DNA of 64,000 nt from Amphiura filiformis (Eukaryota > Echinodermata > Ophiuroidea > Amphilepidida > Amphiuridae): the NCBI RefSeq assembly GCF_039555335.1, contig NC_092640.1, forward strand, positions 38,337,795 to 38,401,794, in the 5' to 3' direction. Shown here piece by piece: positions 22,595-35,103 of this stretch; position 1 is the stretch's first letter; each line of letters opens with the position of its first letter. Made by a program: the position numbers and the translations under genes. Under the pieces are notes generated by a model. That model was not told the origin of the DNA and made no database searches. It was given only the letters and a program-made list of their open reading frames with translations.

Positions 22595-25500
22595 CTAGTT
22601 GCACCAATAAGGGTCAGAAGCACATTTTGCACGAAACCACGCCCTGGTGAGTCGGTTGTTTGGCGACAGTTGCGAATCCTGTTCGGCATTGTATGACGTA
22701 GCCTCCTCCGTTGCCTGTCAAGAAAAAGTATCCAACAGATTAAAACAGTATTTATCCGAATTTAGTTGCTCCTTTGCATCTATTTAAAATATTTTTACAG
22801 TTTAAGGTTGACTTATACAGACATCTTGAAAACGCCCACTGATCACAAGAATGTCACATCGTTTAACGTGCAGAGTGTGACTACAAATGTACAATTCATA
22901 CAAAAAGTGGCAAGCTTTTGGCAGAGTAAGTGATAGCTGATATGCCCTTTATTAAAAACGATGAACAGTATAAAGCCCCGAAAGCTGATCCAATCATTGT
23001 TAGCTACGTGTGTCCAGGTAGGATTGTCACTTAAGACTGAGCCTTGTGGAACTCCTGATAATAGTAGTGACCACTAGGAGTGAGTACCACTGACGATAAC
23101 ACATTGCGCACGTCCCTCTGTAAAATCTTGTATCTAATTGATTATTTCCCTCTTGGAACGACGGAGATGCAAGTGTAATTAAAGGCGGGAGATCAAGAAC
23201 CGAGGGCGCTGGCGCATCAGATCGTTGTGGACCATACATGGTCTGCAACACACACTTCCTTATAGTCATTACTGGTTTTTCGTCTGCTGATGCATGCAGA
23301 TGAAAAGTGGCAATAAAATACCCACCATTTCTTCTGGATACACCCGTCTCATACTTTGTCGATTGATGTGTTCAGCATATGATAGTTTTATCATATATAT
23401 TGCCTCATTCGACATACAATGTGTACAAATGGAACATTCATGTAAGAAAAAAAGAAAGAAAGAAAGAAAATAAACACTAGAGAAAACACACAAAACCAGA
23501 ATTTAAAAATGCTTTGCACAATTTATATTATTAAGCAATAAATAGATTTGAATGATTTGATGTTACTACTTTTGGTGGTGAAAATATTGTTACGTTGTAA
23601 TTGTTACGTGTTGTTGGGAACGTGTTCGTTTTAGCTTGTCCATTTTTATGTTTGTGTGCGAAAACACACTGGCAGGTGTGTGCGTAATATACATACGCGT
23701 CTTGACTTTAAAATTTAATCAGTAAAAGCACACAATAGAGTAAATTTACCTCTTCGTTACATCCGTTACACTTTGACGATACGCAAATGGGTATGTGGAT
23801 ATTTATGTCAGAATCTCTAATGCTTCTTAACAAACTGAAAAGACAATCAACCCGTTAATTAAAACAAACAAAATGAGATACAATTGCTTAATTGGAGCAG
23901 AATAACTTGGCTGCTACAATGTCTCAAACAAACAAATATATAACATGTTTTTCACCAAAGAAGATTGCTTAATTTTTTGCTCTAGGATAGGGTTTCAGAT
24001 GAAATAAATCGCAGCTTATCACTTTTTCTTAGAGTTTTATAAATCTGAGCATATATTTTGAATTACCTGCTATTAGTGCCGTGTTTCCTAACATCGGTTA
24101 ATAAAGCAACATTGAAACAATTGAATGCTGCATGCTGTGTAAATGCACAGCGTCCGTTCGGCGGTATTAAATTTGGAGACATATTCGCCTGTGAATAGAA
24201 AAGTATTATTAATATCATTAAAACGGGAAATAATCTATATTTGCTACAATAGTTTATAGATATTGTTATCATACATCATATTAATATTCAGCAGCTTTTG
24301 CCAATTCATTGGACAATCGCAAACAAGGATGACCTTTTTCGTTACAACCTTATCCCCATGGGCAAGGTAATAAAACTGATAGTAATGGTTTATATCGATA
24401 ACATAAGGTAACTATTTTACCCTTGGTTCTATCAGGTCAAATATGGGCATTATGGCCAATATTTATTAATATTGCAAGGCACCTATAGGAAAAAACAGCC
24501 GGATGGTGTCCAAATTTGGCTAGAATGTGCCTTACTCACTATCGAGTGAGTTTGATATATTTATGAATGAACTGTAGTATGAATGGCAGCACGCCGTCAT
24601 CCACATCCACATTCACTACGAAACAGCGAAATGCTTGGTTGAAATTACATCAGGTACCTTTGTCGGTTTTTTTTTTAATGTTTTCATTTTTGGCATTTAT
24701 TATGAAGATAACATAATTATTCAAATCAATATTAATTGTGATATTTTGGCCTAAATACATTTGTTTAGCAAGATACCTCTTTCGAAAGGAGTACATACGT
24801 GCAATTGGCCTATAACCTTGAGAGTGTGTTTACGTAATAATTTTTTGGTCAAAATCATGATTTTTAAAAATTATTTTCTCCAAACCTGAGCATATTTAAT
24901 TATATACATCGCAGTTGCACGCATTCGTCATTTTTATTCATTCTATATAATACCTCTAAGTCAGCAATGTGGCTGTAATGATGTTTAAAAGTTTCCCTAA
25001 TTCCAGTGTTGACACCGACCTTAATTTACCGTTAGAATACGAACATTTCCTGCTCTTAAGAAAAGTATATCTGCAAACAATTTTACGGAATGTTCTTTTT
25101 CCAACCAACTTACAACACATTATTGTGCAATGCTGGCAGATTGTATACGATAAACTAATTGTACAAATGGAATCAAACTAAACAAAAGTTTATTTTGCAA
25201 AATATTAAAGAAAATATTGAACTTACCTCAATGAGATGCACTCTTAGGTTTTCATCTATAAGGAAATCCCATCTCATGATTTCAAAATTCCTCCCACTGT
25301 GGATTAAAAGCACCAATACACATGACAATAAGTATCAAACTTGACGCCTGTTATCAGGAACAGTATGTGTAGCTCAGTGGTCGAGGTCTGAGGTTCACAG
25401 GTAGGTGCATGGTTCTTATCCCCCTGTATATCGGTTAATTTGATCTCATTCACTGGTTTGCTCTAGCTCATAGTAACAGTAGAATATCTGGCTAGAAACC

Positions 25501-27608
25501 TGGACAGTGGACTACAAACAGAGACACTCATACTCAACTTCCAAAAAGCATTCGATTCTATCCCTCATCAACGACTGATCCGGAAAGCCACTGGCAGTTT
25601 GGTAGAGATAAAGGTAAAGGACGTAAAAGATGAAACATCAAGGACTATTGGTCTTTTACACCTATCAAACATAAACTGCTCAAATAAAGAAAACCCGCAG
25701 TCATGTAACCCGTCCTACACCAAAACCTGATCGTGTTATGAACATTTGATTGATAAATTTGCCACCAAAAACTCTAAATTCAGAGAGATTGAGACCAGTA
25801 TATGAAATTTGGTGCATTTTCAAAAGTTGCAAATCAAAAATGGACAACGCGGAGCTGTAGAGGTGAATGGCACAGCGCGACCATTGACATAGCCCGAAAC
25901 AACCGCTAGGTCATATCGATCGCATCGTGCCCTAGTATTCATCAGTAAAGCACTGTAGCAATCCATGCGTTTTAAATTAACAATTGAATAAAGCGCGCAC
26001 TTGGGATAGTCGACATGGGTTCATCGTGGGCAAGCAAGCTTGACCACATTGCCACGCTAAGCAATTTCGACCGCGTTATCGTTTTGATTTGCAACTTTTG
26101 AAAATGCACCAAATGCCATAAACTGGTATCAGTCTTTGTCACTTTTGAGTGTTTGGTATTAAATTTGGTATCAAATTAGAGCTAACAAGATTCTGCACAC
26201 AACCGTATCAATCAAATGTTCATAACAAGATCAAGTTTTGGTGTAGGACGGGTTACATGACTGCGGACTTTCTTTATTTGAGCAGTTTATTTGATTTACT
26301 TAACATATTTTCTGACACTCGTATCACTTACTCGCGTTTAGCCACAGGTGTGGATCAGATCCACCATCCATGACCGCAAATGTATCAGGAAAATGTATTG
26401 TATATTGTCAAATTTGTCTGTGTATATCGTGTACACTTCATTAGGTGGACGATATTTAACGTTAGCTTCGGACATCAAACTATTTTTTTTTCACCCGGGT
26501 AAGTCGGTGGAAAATAAATAGAATATATAAATTAATATCCAAAGCTAACGATAAATAGGGCGCCTCCGCCTAATGCTACAGAATTATACTTACTGCAACA
26601 TGAAATTTATCCCATCTTTTCGCATATATGAAGCCAACATCTGATCTATAGGCCTCTCTCTTGTAACAAGGATGTCTCGAACAGCTTCGTATATTTGTTG
26701 TCTGACGTAAGGATTGGTCCCTGTAATACGTAATGTATAGGTAAATCAATTGCTTAGGGGATGGGACATTTTTAATGTAGGACATTAGAGCACATCAGAC
26801 ATACCGAATTGCATTCTGAATACGAAGAATGTGCTTCTGATATCAAATAATTTTGATTTTTTTGAAATTCGCAATTTAATACACATTTTATGGCAAATGA
26901 TTAAAAATTGATTTGTTTGATATTTAACAGTAATCGAAGTAAACTTTATAAATCTGATGATTTATACTTAAAGTGTATGTAGGTGGGATAAAAGCCGACG
27001 ATCATTTGAAAATGTTGACCTTTCGTATTGAGAGAATAATGTATGCTTTAATAATTACATTTTTGGAATACATTCAGCTAAATATTTCATCGCATTATGC
27101 ATGTAAAATTATTGTCAGTATGGTAAGTAAAAATGACAAAAGTTCGATTACGTCTTATAAATGGAAGTCATTTCGTTAAGGGGGAGGGGATAAAAATTTC
27201 GATTACGTTTGTGTTTGTGAAAAGTAGCTAAAACATCGATCAAGTTGATATTTCGGGATGGAAATTTCAACATTTCCACAGTTACGTTAGTTTTTGGTGT
27301 GGAGGGATTAGGTCAGCCTCCTAGCAAAGCACTTTCATTTACAGGACGGTATCGATCTTTGGGTTGCTCCATAATTGTAACATGTTAAGCTAAAGAACGT
27401 AATTAAATGTATAATTATAATCATTCAAATTTACAGTGTTTCCCTGCATGTATCCGGCTGCGTAAACAAATTCTTATAAGCATCTAGGTTTAAGTTATTT
27501 GTTCGCGATTATAATTATATTCTTACCTTTGATATCTACGACTTTGACTCCTCTGTGGTTCGTGTTTTTTCTAACCCACTTTCTGTTTTTATTCGTAGTG
27601 TTATGTAC
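22595..27608 (-). CDS. Tubulin-tyrosine-ligase-like (TTLL) family protein, exons 3-8 of gene copy A
   Basis: Six minus-strand exons with consistent phases: 27608-27527, 26720-26594, 25296-25227, 24188-24067, 23834-23750 and 22714-22595 (stop TAG). All have AG acceptors, and the first five end in GT donors. Together they encode 201 residues. Exon 3 gives NHRGVKVVDIK, exon 5 FEIMRWDFLIDENLRVHLIE and exon 6 ANMSPNL. The D-x-L-I-D-E and E-A-N sequence is the metal/ATP-binding end of the TTL ATP-grasp domain, which ligates amino acids to tubulin or related substrates. The A-N-M-S-P-N-L form is typical of TTLL-15-like members. The C-terminus is Cys-rich (CVSSKCNGC; AKCASDPYWCN). The central ATP-grasp strands expected between exons 3 and 4 are absent, and exon 2 is split by a transposon, so this copy may be inactive. 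Confidence 0.75.
22715..23749. other. Last intron of TTLL copy A, no other feature
   Basis: AT-rich intronic sequence with a short aaagaaagaaag tract near 23450. No repeat or RNA gene was recognised. Confidence 0.5.
25350..25615 (+). mobile_element. LINE reverse transcriptase fragment with tRNA-like head
   Basis: At 25498-25605 the plus strand reads LDSGLQTETLILNFQKAFDS then IPHQRL, the motif A region (F-x-x-A-F-D-S-I-P-H) of LINE reverse transcriptases. Upstream, tagctcagtggtcgaggtct and a ggttc word resemble a tRNA-type A/B box and may be an unrelated SINE remnant. Only a fragment remains, within the intron between TTLL exons 4 and 5. Confidence 0.6.
25674..26287. repeat. MITE, 614 bp, TA target duplication
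   Basis: Ends are aactgctcaaataaag and ctttatttgagcagtt, with inverted similarity for about 160 bp (gcagtcatgtaacccgtcct, ttttcaaaagttgcaaatc). TA lies on both sides. It sits inside a TTLL intron. Confidence 0.8.
26786..27020. repeat. Interspersed repeat, copy 1
   Basis: The block agagcacatcagacat through tcgaagtaaactttataaat to atttgaaaatgttgacctttc recurs at 43540-43720 and, in reverse, at 63400-63560. Confidence 0.65.
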
Positions 27609-27918
27609 CTGATGGAAACAACATTGTTACAATCATAATCTTTATACAAAATACATAACATATTAATATTATTGGTAGACATACTTTAGAGAAAATGCCT
27701 AGAAGAAAATAGAAAACTTACCATTAAAGCCTGAATCCTAAAATGTATAGTTTTAACAGGTTGTTAGATAACAAAGCATAGAAGTATTGTTTAAGTCCGA
27801 TAAAACAATATTTGCCTGTTGACCTTCATCAATTCCCTTTAAACACTGTCAAATTGGCGCAAATCTTTGCTTTTAATATTTCTGAGATGCAATTGTCACT
27901 AATATTTCATGGCTATAA

Positions 27919-28034
27919 TTGGCACTCTCCTGCCGTAGATGGGACAAACATCAAAGCCACTCCCTTCTTGTACTAGCTTTCGTTATTTCATAATACGTCA
28001 TTCCACCAACGGCAGGAAAGTGCCAATCATAGGA
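27919..28034. repeat. Short hairpin MITE
   Basis: attggcactctcctgccg near the left end pairs with cggcaggaaagtgccaat near the right end. Confidence 0.65.
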
Positions 28035-28694
28035 ATGGTCTATACATTGACAAATTATACTAAAAGTTCAAACATATAATTTTGTGGTACCAAACAGTTC
28101 TTGTGTCTCTTATTTTGTGTGAATGAGTCACAAGAATTACAAAGGTATAAAGGGCAACGATGTCATCTGTCTATGTCTATGTATGGATTTGTAATTATCA
28201 AGATTGCGTCGCGGTCGCCACCAAAGTAATATGTGAGAGTCGATTAGTATTGATATATTTTCCCTAAAGGTGAATGGAAGGATATGGCTTTATTATTACT
28301 CGTGTTTTCCGACATTTTTGTAACAAATACGTATATAGGCCTACATCATATTCTTCAAAATTACGCCGATATAGTTAGGCTAAAACTGCGCAAATCAGCG
28401 TTGAATTGCACTCGCCCTGATCAGCTGATCCCACGGGATTATCTGATCGCGCCCTGACAAAAGAGCGTGACGCTGACGAACCTGGTTTAAAATGCTTAGT
28501 TTTGTTTTTCTTCCTGGTTTCAACACGCAATTAGTACACAGACATCAAGGGTATTTCCGACGAACTGAGACATACAGTTGATTGTGGAAAGAATACTTAC
28601 CTTATGGTACGTCACGGGGTACGTCAAAAGCAATTGCCTTGGATATTCGTGTGTCCAAACCAAATCAAAAACGGTGCTACTTATGTTAAAATTA

Positions 28695-29155
28695 CTGTCT
28701 GTTCAATTAGCTTAGATTCTTGAATTTTTTAGATATTTGAAAAAATAAAAAATTGTGGTCAAAGTCATCAAAGAAAAGTGTTAGCACAGCCTTAGACCTA
28801 ACGTGATTTATACTTTTCAAATTCTAAAGTTCAATTTAAAACCCCATTTCTTTTCAATTTTGGTCTTTTCCCGCGATATTTTTATAAAAAGCCGTAGAAC
28901 GTCGGGTACCATAAACTTTTTTGAATCAATCCATTTAGAGCAATGGGGACGAATGTTAACTCATAATGCGATGAGATAGTATTTATTCGACCATCCGCAT
29001 CAGGAAGTATTGTCCAACAAAATAGCTATTTGCCAGTAGGCCTACGTGAGTATGCCTAAATTGTGTTGAAACCCTACTGTTGAAACATTACGTTATTATT
29101 TATGAACTAAGGTTTTCTAATATAGGCCCAGCTAATGTAAATACATTCCTTGTGT

Positions 29156-29251
<96 letters not shown>

Positions 29252-30006
29252 TTGTGCGAATGGGTCTGAGAAGGTGTAGACCTATAGGCCTATTATAAAA
29301 CTACACATTTATTTTCAATTTGTTATTTTGTTTTGTTTGTTGAATACAAACTATGAGAAAGACATTTGGAAACAAAAGAACTTTTGTACAAGAAAATATT
29401 ATTTAAAACAATCAGGTTACAGAAAACAATTCTTGTAAAGTCACTGTATCTGAAAATGTCAAGCGAATGCTGATATTCTTGGGAATGAATGATGGTATTA
29501 AACAAAACTCAATTTACATTGTAAACCAGTTGAAATAAGAACGAAATCCATGATTTTAATGTCATTGTTTAGGAAATAAATAATGCTCAGAATAATGTTA
29601 TTCATAAAACGTAATCGCGAATTTCGTGTAACAAAAACCGGTGGACCATCATCAACTATAGAACCTATCCAATAACCGGAACGGTATAACAATTGAAATG
29701 GCAAGACAGATTGGTGGACAGATTGCTTTGCTAAATTGGATAGGGTCTATGCCCTAAGGTGAGAATAGACCGTCCCACTCGATTGGTAAAAAGGTCGCGA
29801 ACCCTTTTGGTGGACCCAAGTAACTGCCTAAAATGAGGCAAAATTGAAAAGAAATGGGGTTTTTACTTGAACTTTGGAATTTGAAAAGTATAAATCACGC
29901 TAGGTCTAAGGCTGTGCTAACACTTTTCTTTGATAACTTTGGCCACAATTTTTTATTTTTTCAAATATCTTAAAAATTCAAGAATCTAAGCTAATTGAAC
30001 AGACAG
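28695..30006. mobile_element. 1.3-kb TA-inserting transposon in TTLL exon 2
   Basis: Terminal inverted repeats of about 190 bp start ctgtctgttcaattagctta and end in the inverse taagctaattgaacagacag. TA flanks both sides (28693-28694, 30007-30008). The empty site is present in copy B (aaaattaggtacatgttc near 6832). The interior carries a TTTA microsatellite and no transposase frame. Confidence 0.85.
29157..29253. repeat. (TTTA)n microsatellite
   Basis: About 24 uninterrupted tetranucleotide units. Confidence 0.95.
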
Positions 30007-30120
30007 TAGGTACATGTTCATCCCGATATCCAAGACGATCGAAAATGTTTATAAGATAGGTGAAATGCTTTACTGATACCTTAGAACGAGAGTGACAAAA
30101 TGTAAAGAATATTAGTACTT

Positions 30121-30524
30121 TTAAATTATTGTATTTAAATCACTTTCTGGCAATTAAATTACGATTCATTATGCTACGTTGCTTTTGGAAACTGCATGCA
30201 TCTGCCTGGTGGTAACGTGATTGACGACAGACAGGGGATACATTTTACCGCAGAAAAGGCATACACGATGCACGGTGCACTAGGTCCTTTTCTTTGGTGT
30301 CCAGCAATCCAGTGCGTGTGTGCATATTGCGAGCAAAAAAATTGCACATGGTATTTTAAAGGGCAAGAATTTGTTTAAGTGATGAAAAAGTGAGGAATTT
30401 GCAAAATCATTGTTGAAATTTTGTTAAAATCGAATTCTTTTGTTTTCTTTTATTTTAAATCGAATTCTTATGTATTATATTGTTAAAGTGATGAAAAAGT
30501 GAGGATTTGAAAATTATAATAAAG
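30121..30524. other. Intron 1 sequence of TTLL copy A, nothing identified
   Basis: A 60-codon plus-strand frame (30196-30378) has no recognisable domain and no splice context. A tgatgaaaaagtgagga word is repeated at about 30380 and 30490. Confidence 0.35.
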
Positions 30525-30579
30525 TGTCCATATATTTAATAGCTTCTACATAGAATATTTCCCGGTAATATATTGAGTT

Positions 30580-33413
30580 TATTTATATATTTACATAACT
30601 GGCTAAAATACTTCAAAAATACACATACAAAGCATGTCATAAAACAAAAATTATAAAAGATTGTCCCGGTAGGCTAGCCAGGAGGAGCCAGGATCGCGAA
30701 CACTATCACCCGCGGGGTGTGACTCCTCCAACCCACCGAGACAAGTGAACTCAAAACATAAATATTAAATATTGCACGTTTAAAATAATTAACATATTAC
30801 ACATTACACATATTTCATCAACAATAACATAAAATTTAGGAGTCCAAAAGAAAAAACAAAAGAAAGATAAAGTGTGAGCAGGATGTTTTGATTTTTTTAC
30901 CAACAATAGTCCTGAGAAAGCCTATGAGTCTATTGCACTTGACATTTCAGAGGATTTAACTGAAGACTACCAATCGAGTGTATTCAAATCATTCTGGAGA
31001 ATAGCAACATCTGAATCATTGTTAATTGTGCGTGAAATCTAACTTTGGAATTTAAATGCAGATGAAGAAAAACATTGGTGTAAATGTTAAAAAGAAGTGG
31101 CCCAAGACTGATCCCAATGGCACACCAGATAAAACCGGAACAAAATCAGACATATAGCCACGAAAAACAATTCTTTACTAGCGGTTTAAAATAAAAGAAG
31201 AGATCCAGTTCATCAAAAGTGGACCTCTAAAGCCATACGTGCGGTGGAGTTTTTCTAAAAGAACTGCATGAGAGATGGAATCAAAAGCACGACTGTAGTC
31301 AACATAAATGAAATCAACTCGCGGAGTCGGGCTTGTGCGATGGACTAGGATCTTATTCCATTCGCAGACAGCTTCGCTCAGGGCAGTGGTGCACGATTTA
31401 CAGGAGAGAAACCATGCTGGTCTGAATACAAAAGGCAATTATTCAAATGGTGACTGCGAATATGGTCGCAAACAATGCTCTCCAACAACACCGGACGTGT
31501 GAGCAATCGGGCGATAGTTTTTAAGATCACACCGATTACCTGTTTTATAAACAGGGACAACATTTGCTGTCTTCCAACAAGAAGGAAGAGTACCACTGGC
31601 AATAGACATGTTACAAATACGAGTAAGAACAGGGCTGATGGAATTAGCACACAATTTTAACATACGACAAGATATAGCATCAGGACCAACTGCTTTATCA
31701 GGGGACATAGACTTGATTTTTTAAGCACCATGCCATTAGATATAATAATGTGACTTATGGTAGGAACATCATGTACATGTGAAATAACTGGCAAACAGTT
31801 GGTTAAAGCCATTAGCTATAACAGAGGGATTTGATGACTGGGCACAAAAAGGCCAAAAGCTCTTCAAATTATCATTGTTTGCAAATTTAGCTTCCAAGTG
31901 GGAACTATAAGCCTGTTTTTTGGCATAAGAGAATTGATTATTTAAAGTACAGTACACATCCCAGTCGGTTTGGTTCCCAGTGCGCTTAGCTCTGTGGTAC
32001 GCTTTTTGTTTTTTGGTACGTACGCATGCGCTTTAGATCTCTTGAGAACAAAGGTTTAAAAAAAAATTTACTTTGGGAATACTTTTATTTACATAATTAT
32101 GAGAAAAAGGTTTCTGTGAAAGAGTTCATGGCCACATCAATAGGCCAGTCATCATGAAAAACATTGTCCCATTCTGTATTTAAAATAAGATTATTTAATT
32201 GATTAAGATCAGTACGGTCATATTGATTCTGAAAAGTTCTGCGGAGATTGGGCAAACTTCGAAGTTTGCCTCTAAAACTAAAAGTTAGCATACACTCTCA
32301 GAACATTGGTTAAAATTTTTAACCAACTTGGTTAAAATTTTAACCAACCATGTATTTACAGGTGAACAGCCCAACAGTTGGTTATATTGTTAACCAACCT
32401 GGGTTGGTTAACAATATAACCACAGGTTAGTTAAAAACATTGACCAACTACTGGTTAACATTACGGTAACCAACCAGTTGGGCAAAGCATGTTGGGCAAA
32501 ATGGGCAAAATATAACCAATAATTGGTTAAACACTATGAATGGGAAGTTCATTTCATTGTTCATATTTTTAATCAATTGGAGACATTTGAAGGTAGGAGA
32601 TTATATTATAAGCATTTTATCGGGTATAACACTTAGTTTAAGTGTGTGCGAGGCCAGACTGTGAAGCAAGACTTACGATGCTTTATCGTCGACAAAGCTA
32701 CCACCACAGTCCGGTAAGCAACACTTAAACTTAAGTGTTATACCCGATGAAATGATATACTTTATAATATAATTTCCTACCTTCAAATGTCTCCAACAGA
32801 TCTTGAAGACCCCGATCCACAGCTTTGCAGCAAGCCACTCATATCGGCCATCTTGTTTTCTGAAATGCATTTTTGCCCAACACAATGACCAATCACAGTT
32901 CGCAAAGGAACACCATGTGACCATAGTTGGGCAAAACCATACTTTGCCCAACTTTATTGGCGGGAAAAGGATGTTTTTTTTACCAAGGTTGGTTAACTTT
33001 TAACCAACATTGTGTAAATACCATATTGACAGGTTTGACCAACCATATGTATTAAACTGTATTTTGCCCAACTTCAAGAATCTTAACCATTGTTGGGCAT
33101 TTTTTAACCAACTGCTTTCTGCCCATTCATTTTTATCCAATGTTCTGAGAGTGTAGAATGGTCTGCCGACGGAGTAAGCTTCTCAGTCACTTGAACGTCG
33201 TAAACTTGAACGGGGCTTGAAGAAAACACAAGGTCAATCATGGAGGGTGACTCATTTTCAGGGATGCGGATGTACTCGGTAACAAGCTGATGTAAACCAG
33301 AGACATCGGAGATGGCATTGAGCTGAAGTATGTACTACTGCGAATGTCGCGAGTGGGTACAAAATCAACATTAAAATCACCAAGGAGCAGAATACCAGCA
33401 TAACGCTGGTAAA
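30580..33413 (-). mobile_element. 5'-truncated APE-type LINE (CR1/Jockey-like)
   Basis: On the minus strand, in order: GDFNVDF and a following IDLVFSSSPVQV...ADHS (33413-33156) from the endonuclease domain. Then NVVPVYKTGNRCDLKNYRPI (31708-31439), then FIYVDYSRAFDSISHA (motif A), then SGVPLGSVLGPLLFNIYTN (motif B, near 31110). A decayed ADDSDVA-like catalytic region and a non-coding 3' end follow. GAGTT is repeated at both ends (30575-30579, 33414-33418), and copy B's intron shows the empty site (ttttgagttcctctt near 9885). It is frameshifted and 5'-truncated, so inactive. It is interrupted by the MITE at 32293-33153. Confidence 0.8.
32293..33153. repeat. 861-bp MITE inserted in the LINE
   Basis: Ends are cactctcagaacattgg and ccaatgttctgagagtg, with TA on both sides. 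Inner arms (about 32560-32660 and 32705-32800) form a long hairpin, and the element is rich in ttggttaa/ttaaccaa and ttgggca words. Deleting it with one TA joins the LINE frame as ADHS then MLTFSF without a shift. Confidence 0.9.
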
Positions 33414-33960
33414 GAGTTCCTCTTCTACGCGTTGGTTATAGGCCCTAAATCAGGGGTGGGCAATTTAAACCCCGCGGGTCACATACGGCGCGCCACGGCG
33501 ACGAATTTTGTGCGGCCCGCAAGTCTTTTGAAGAGAACGGGAAAGTCCTAAACATGCTGTAGTGTAAGGTGTAGGGTAAAGCAGCCTTGTACGATTTTAT
33601 GTTGTAACTTAATCGCAAAATTTACTTGTATTTCAATGTCAAAAATAGTACTACTGTAAATGAAAAGGAATATATGAATAGGGACCAATTTCACTGCAAA
33701 CCATTGACAAATGATAGGTGTATTGTGGACATGGTTGACGTACTATAGAATCTGTGGTCTAATCTGTCTGACAAGACACAGGTTGTGTTTTCTATTTATA
33801 CATCAGTATTTTTTTCAAAGGTTTCCATGGATACTGGGTTCATTAGGAAAAACTAATAATTATCTTTGTAGTTTTTAATAATGGTGATCTAGTGACCCGT
33901 ATATGAATCATCTACCTAAAAATTGTGATTTAGTTCATTACTGGTGGACAAATTCGTGAT
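33414..33960. other. Intron 1 sequence of TTLL copy A (right of LINE)
   Basis: Matches 9889-10124 followed directly by 18371-18660. It is the undisturbed version of the site of the 8.2-kb insertion. Contains the caggggtgggcaa hAT-like end at 33455. Confidence 0.65.
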
Positions 33961-34669
33961 CATAAAGTTGGGGCCAGGGTTATAATAATATCTACGCAAC
34001 AATGCAAAAATAGCAATTGCATTACAAATTTTACAAAATTAATGTAGACAAATGGGTATCAAAAATTCGATCTTAGATTAGCGTAGTACGCTTCTTTTTC
34101 ATTGGTCATCATGGTTATTTCTGACCGGCGTTAATGGGTTTTTCTAAAAATTGAAATTAAGGGCGCATAACCATATAATATACTATTTGGTGGTGTGAAA
34201 TCTGAATACAGTAATTCAACGTCATGCATAATCACACATACAATACTATACACTGAAAACAGCCTAACTAACGCAAAGTTTGTCTAGATAGTGCCCATCT
34301 TGACTAACGTAAGGCTAGCCAGGCCTGCTTGACTAACGTGCTAGACAAGTTTGACTATATCGAATACTTAGTGAGAGTAAGAACAGTACACAACAAAAAT
34401 GCCTGCAAAACTTTTTTTCAATAACCTCATGCTGAATGGTAGTAATTTTACACATTTTGGAAATAGACTTTTTTATCAAAAATTCAGCATTTTTACTAAC
34501 AAATCTGTAACTTCTATTAGAACGTCCACTTTTTCCTAAGAATTCTACATACATGTAAAACTTAGAATTCTCATACCTATTGCCTGGTGGAATTTATTCT
34601 TATAGTTTCGTGTTTTGAAACTAATATATCACCTGGTAAAAGATAAGAGATGTAAAAGATGGCAAAAGA

Positions 34670-34755
34670 TATATAACCACTTACCTTCTTTGGGAGTTGA
34701 ACTCGGACCTGGAGATTTTTAATCTTCCACCCTCACCATTAGACCATGAAAGGCA
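34670..34755 (-). repeat. tRNA-like SINE or tRNA pseudogene remnant
   Basis: Reverse strand reads tggtctaatggtgaggg (A-box-like) and, about 40 bases later, gagttcaactcc (B-box-like). A clean cloverleaf could not be drawn. Confidence 0.4.
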
Positions 34756-35103
34756 CTTTAGTAATTAATCTTATCATCAGTACTTATCATGTTTAGTATG
34801 CTTATCTTAGATCTTAAACTCTGCAATCGCATGTGAATATCCAAAATATAAAAATATAAAAACCACCGAAGAGCTCTTACACATTTAAACAGTAATGCTG
34901 TTAAGAATGATATGCAAGTGTCAGGTTGTCCATCCTTTCCATTCCGATTATTATCCAACTATTAAACAATACGTATAAGGCCTATAAAACACCGTCAGTG
35001 CAAAGCATATTTAAAGCGGTTGCACAATTTAGTGAGAAATAAAAGTAACGAAACGTAACAAAGCTAGTCAAGCCAGCTTGACTAACATGAAGCTAATCAA
35101 GCA

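Larger units (their letters stand above)
28601..30072 (-). pseudogene. TTLL-like exon 2 of gene copy A, split by a transposon
   Basis: The exon is in two parts, 30072-30009 and 28694-28601, which together make 158 nt, the same length and phases as the intact copy B exon at 6744-6901. It runs from a gtatcag acceptor to a gtaagt donor. The upper part encodes HFTYLINIFDRLGY and the lower part FDLVWTHEYP. The 1312-bp element at 28695-30006 lies between codons for the N-F-N stretch and S-S-T-V. Exon 2 ends in phase 0, matching exon 3 at 27608. Unless the element is spliced out or present on only one haplotype, copy A cannot make a normal protein. Confidence 0.7.

Noticed and set aside
30196-30378. 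60-residue Cys/His/Trp-containing frame
   Set aside because: No acceptor or donor in frame, no relative in the duplicated locus, no recognisable motif.
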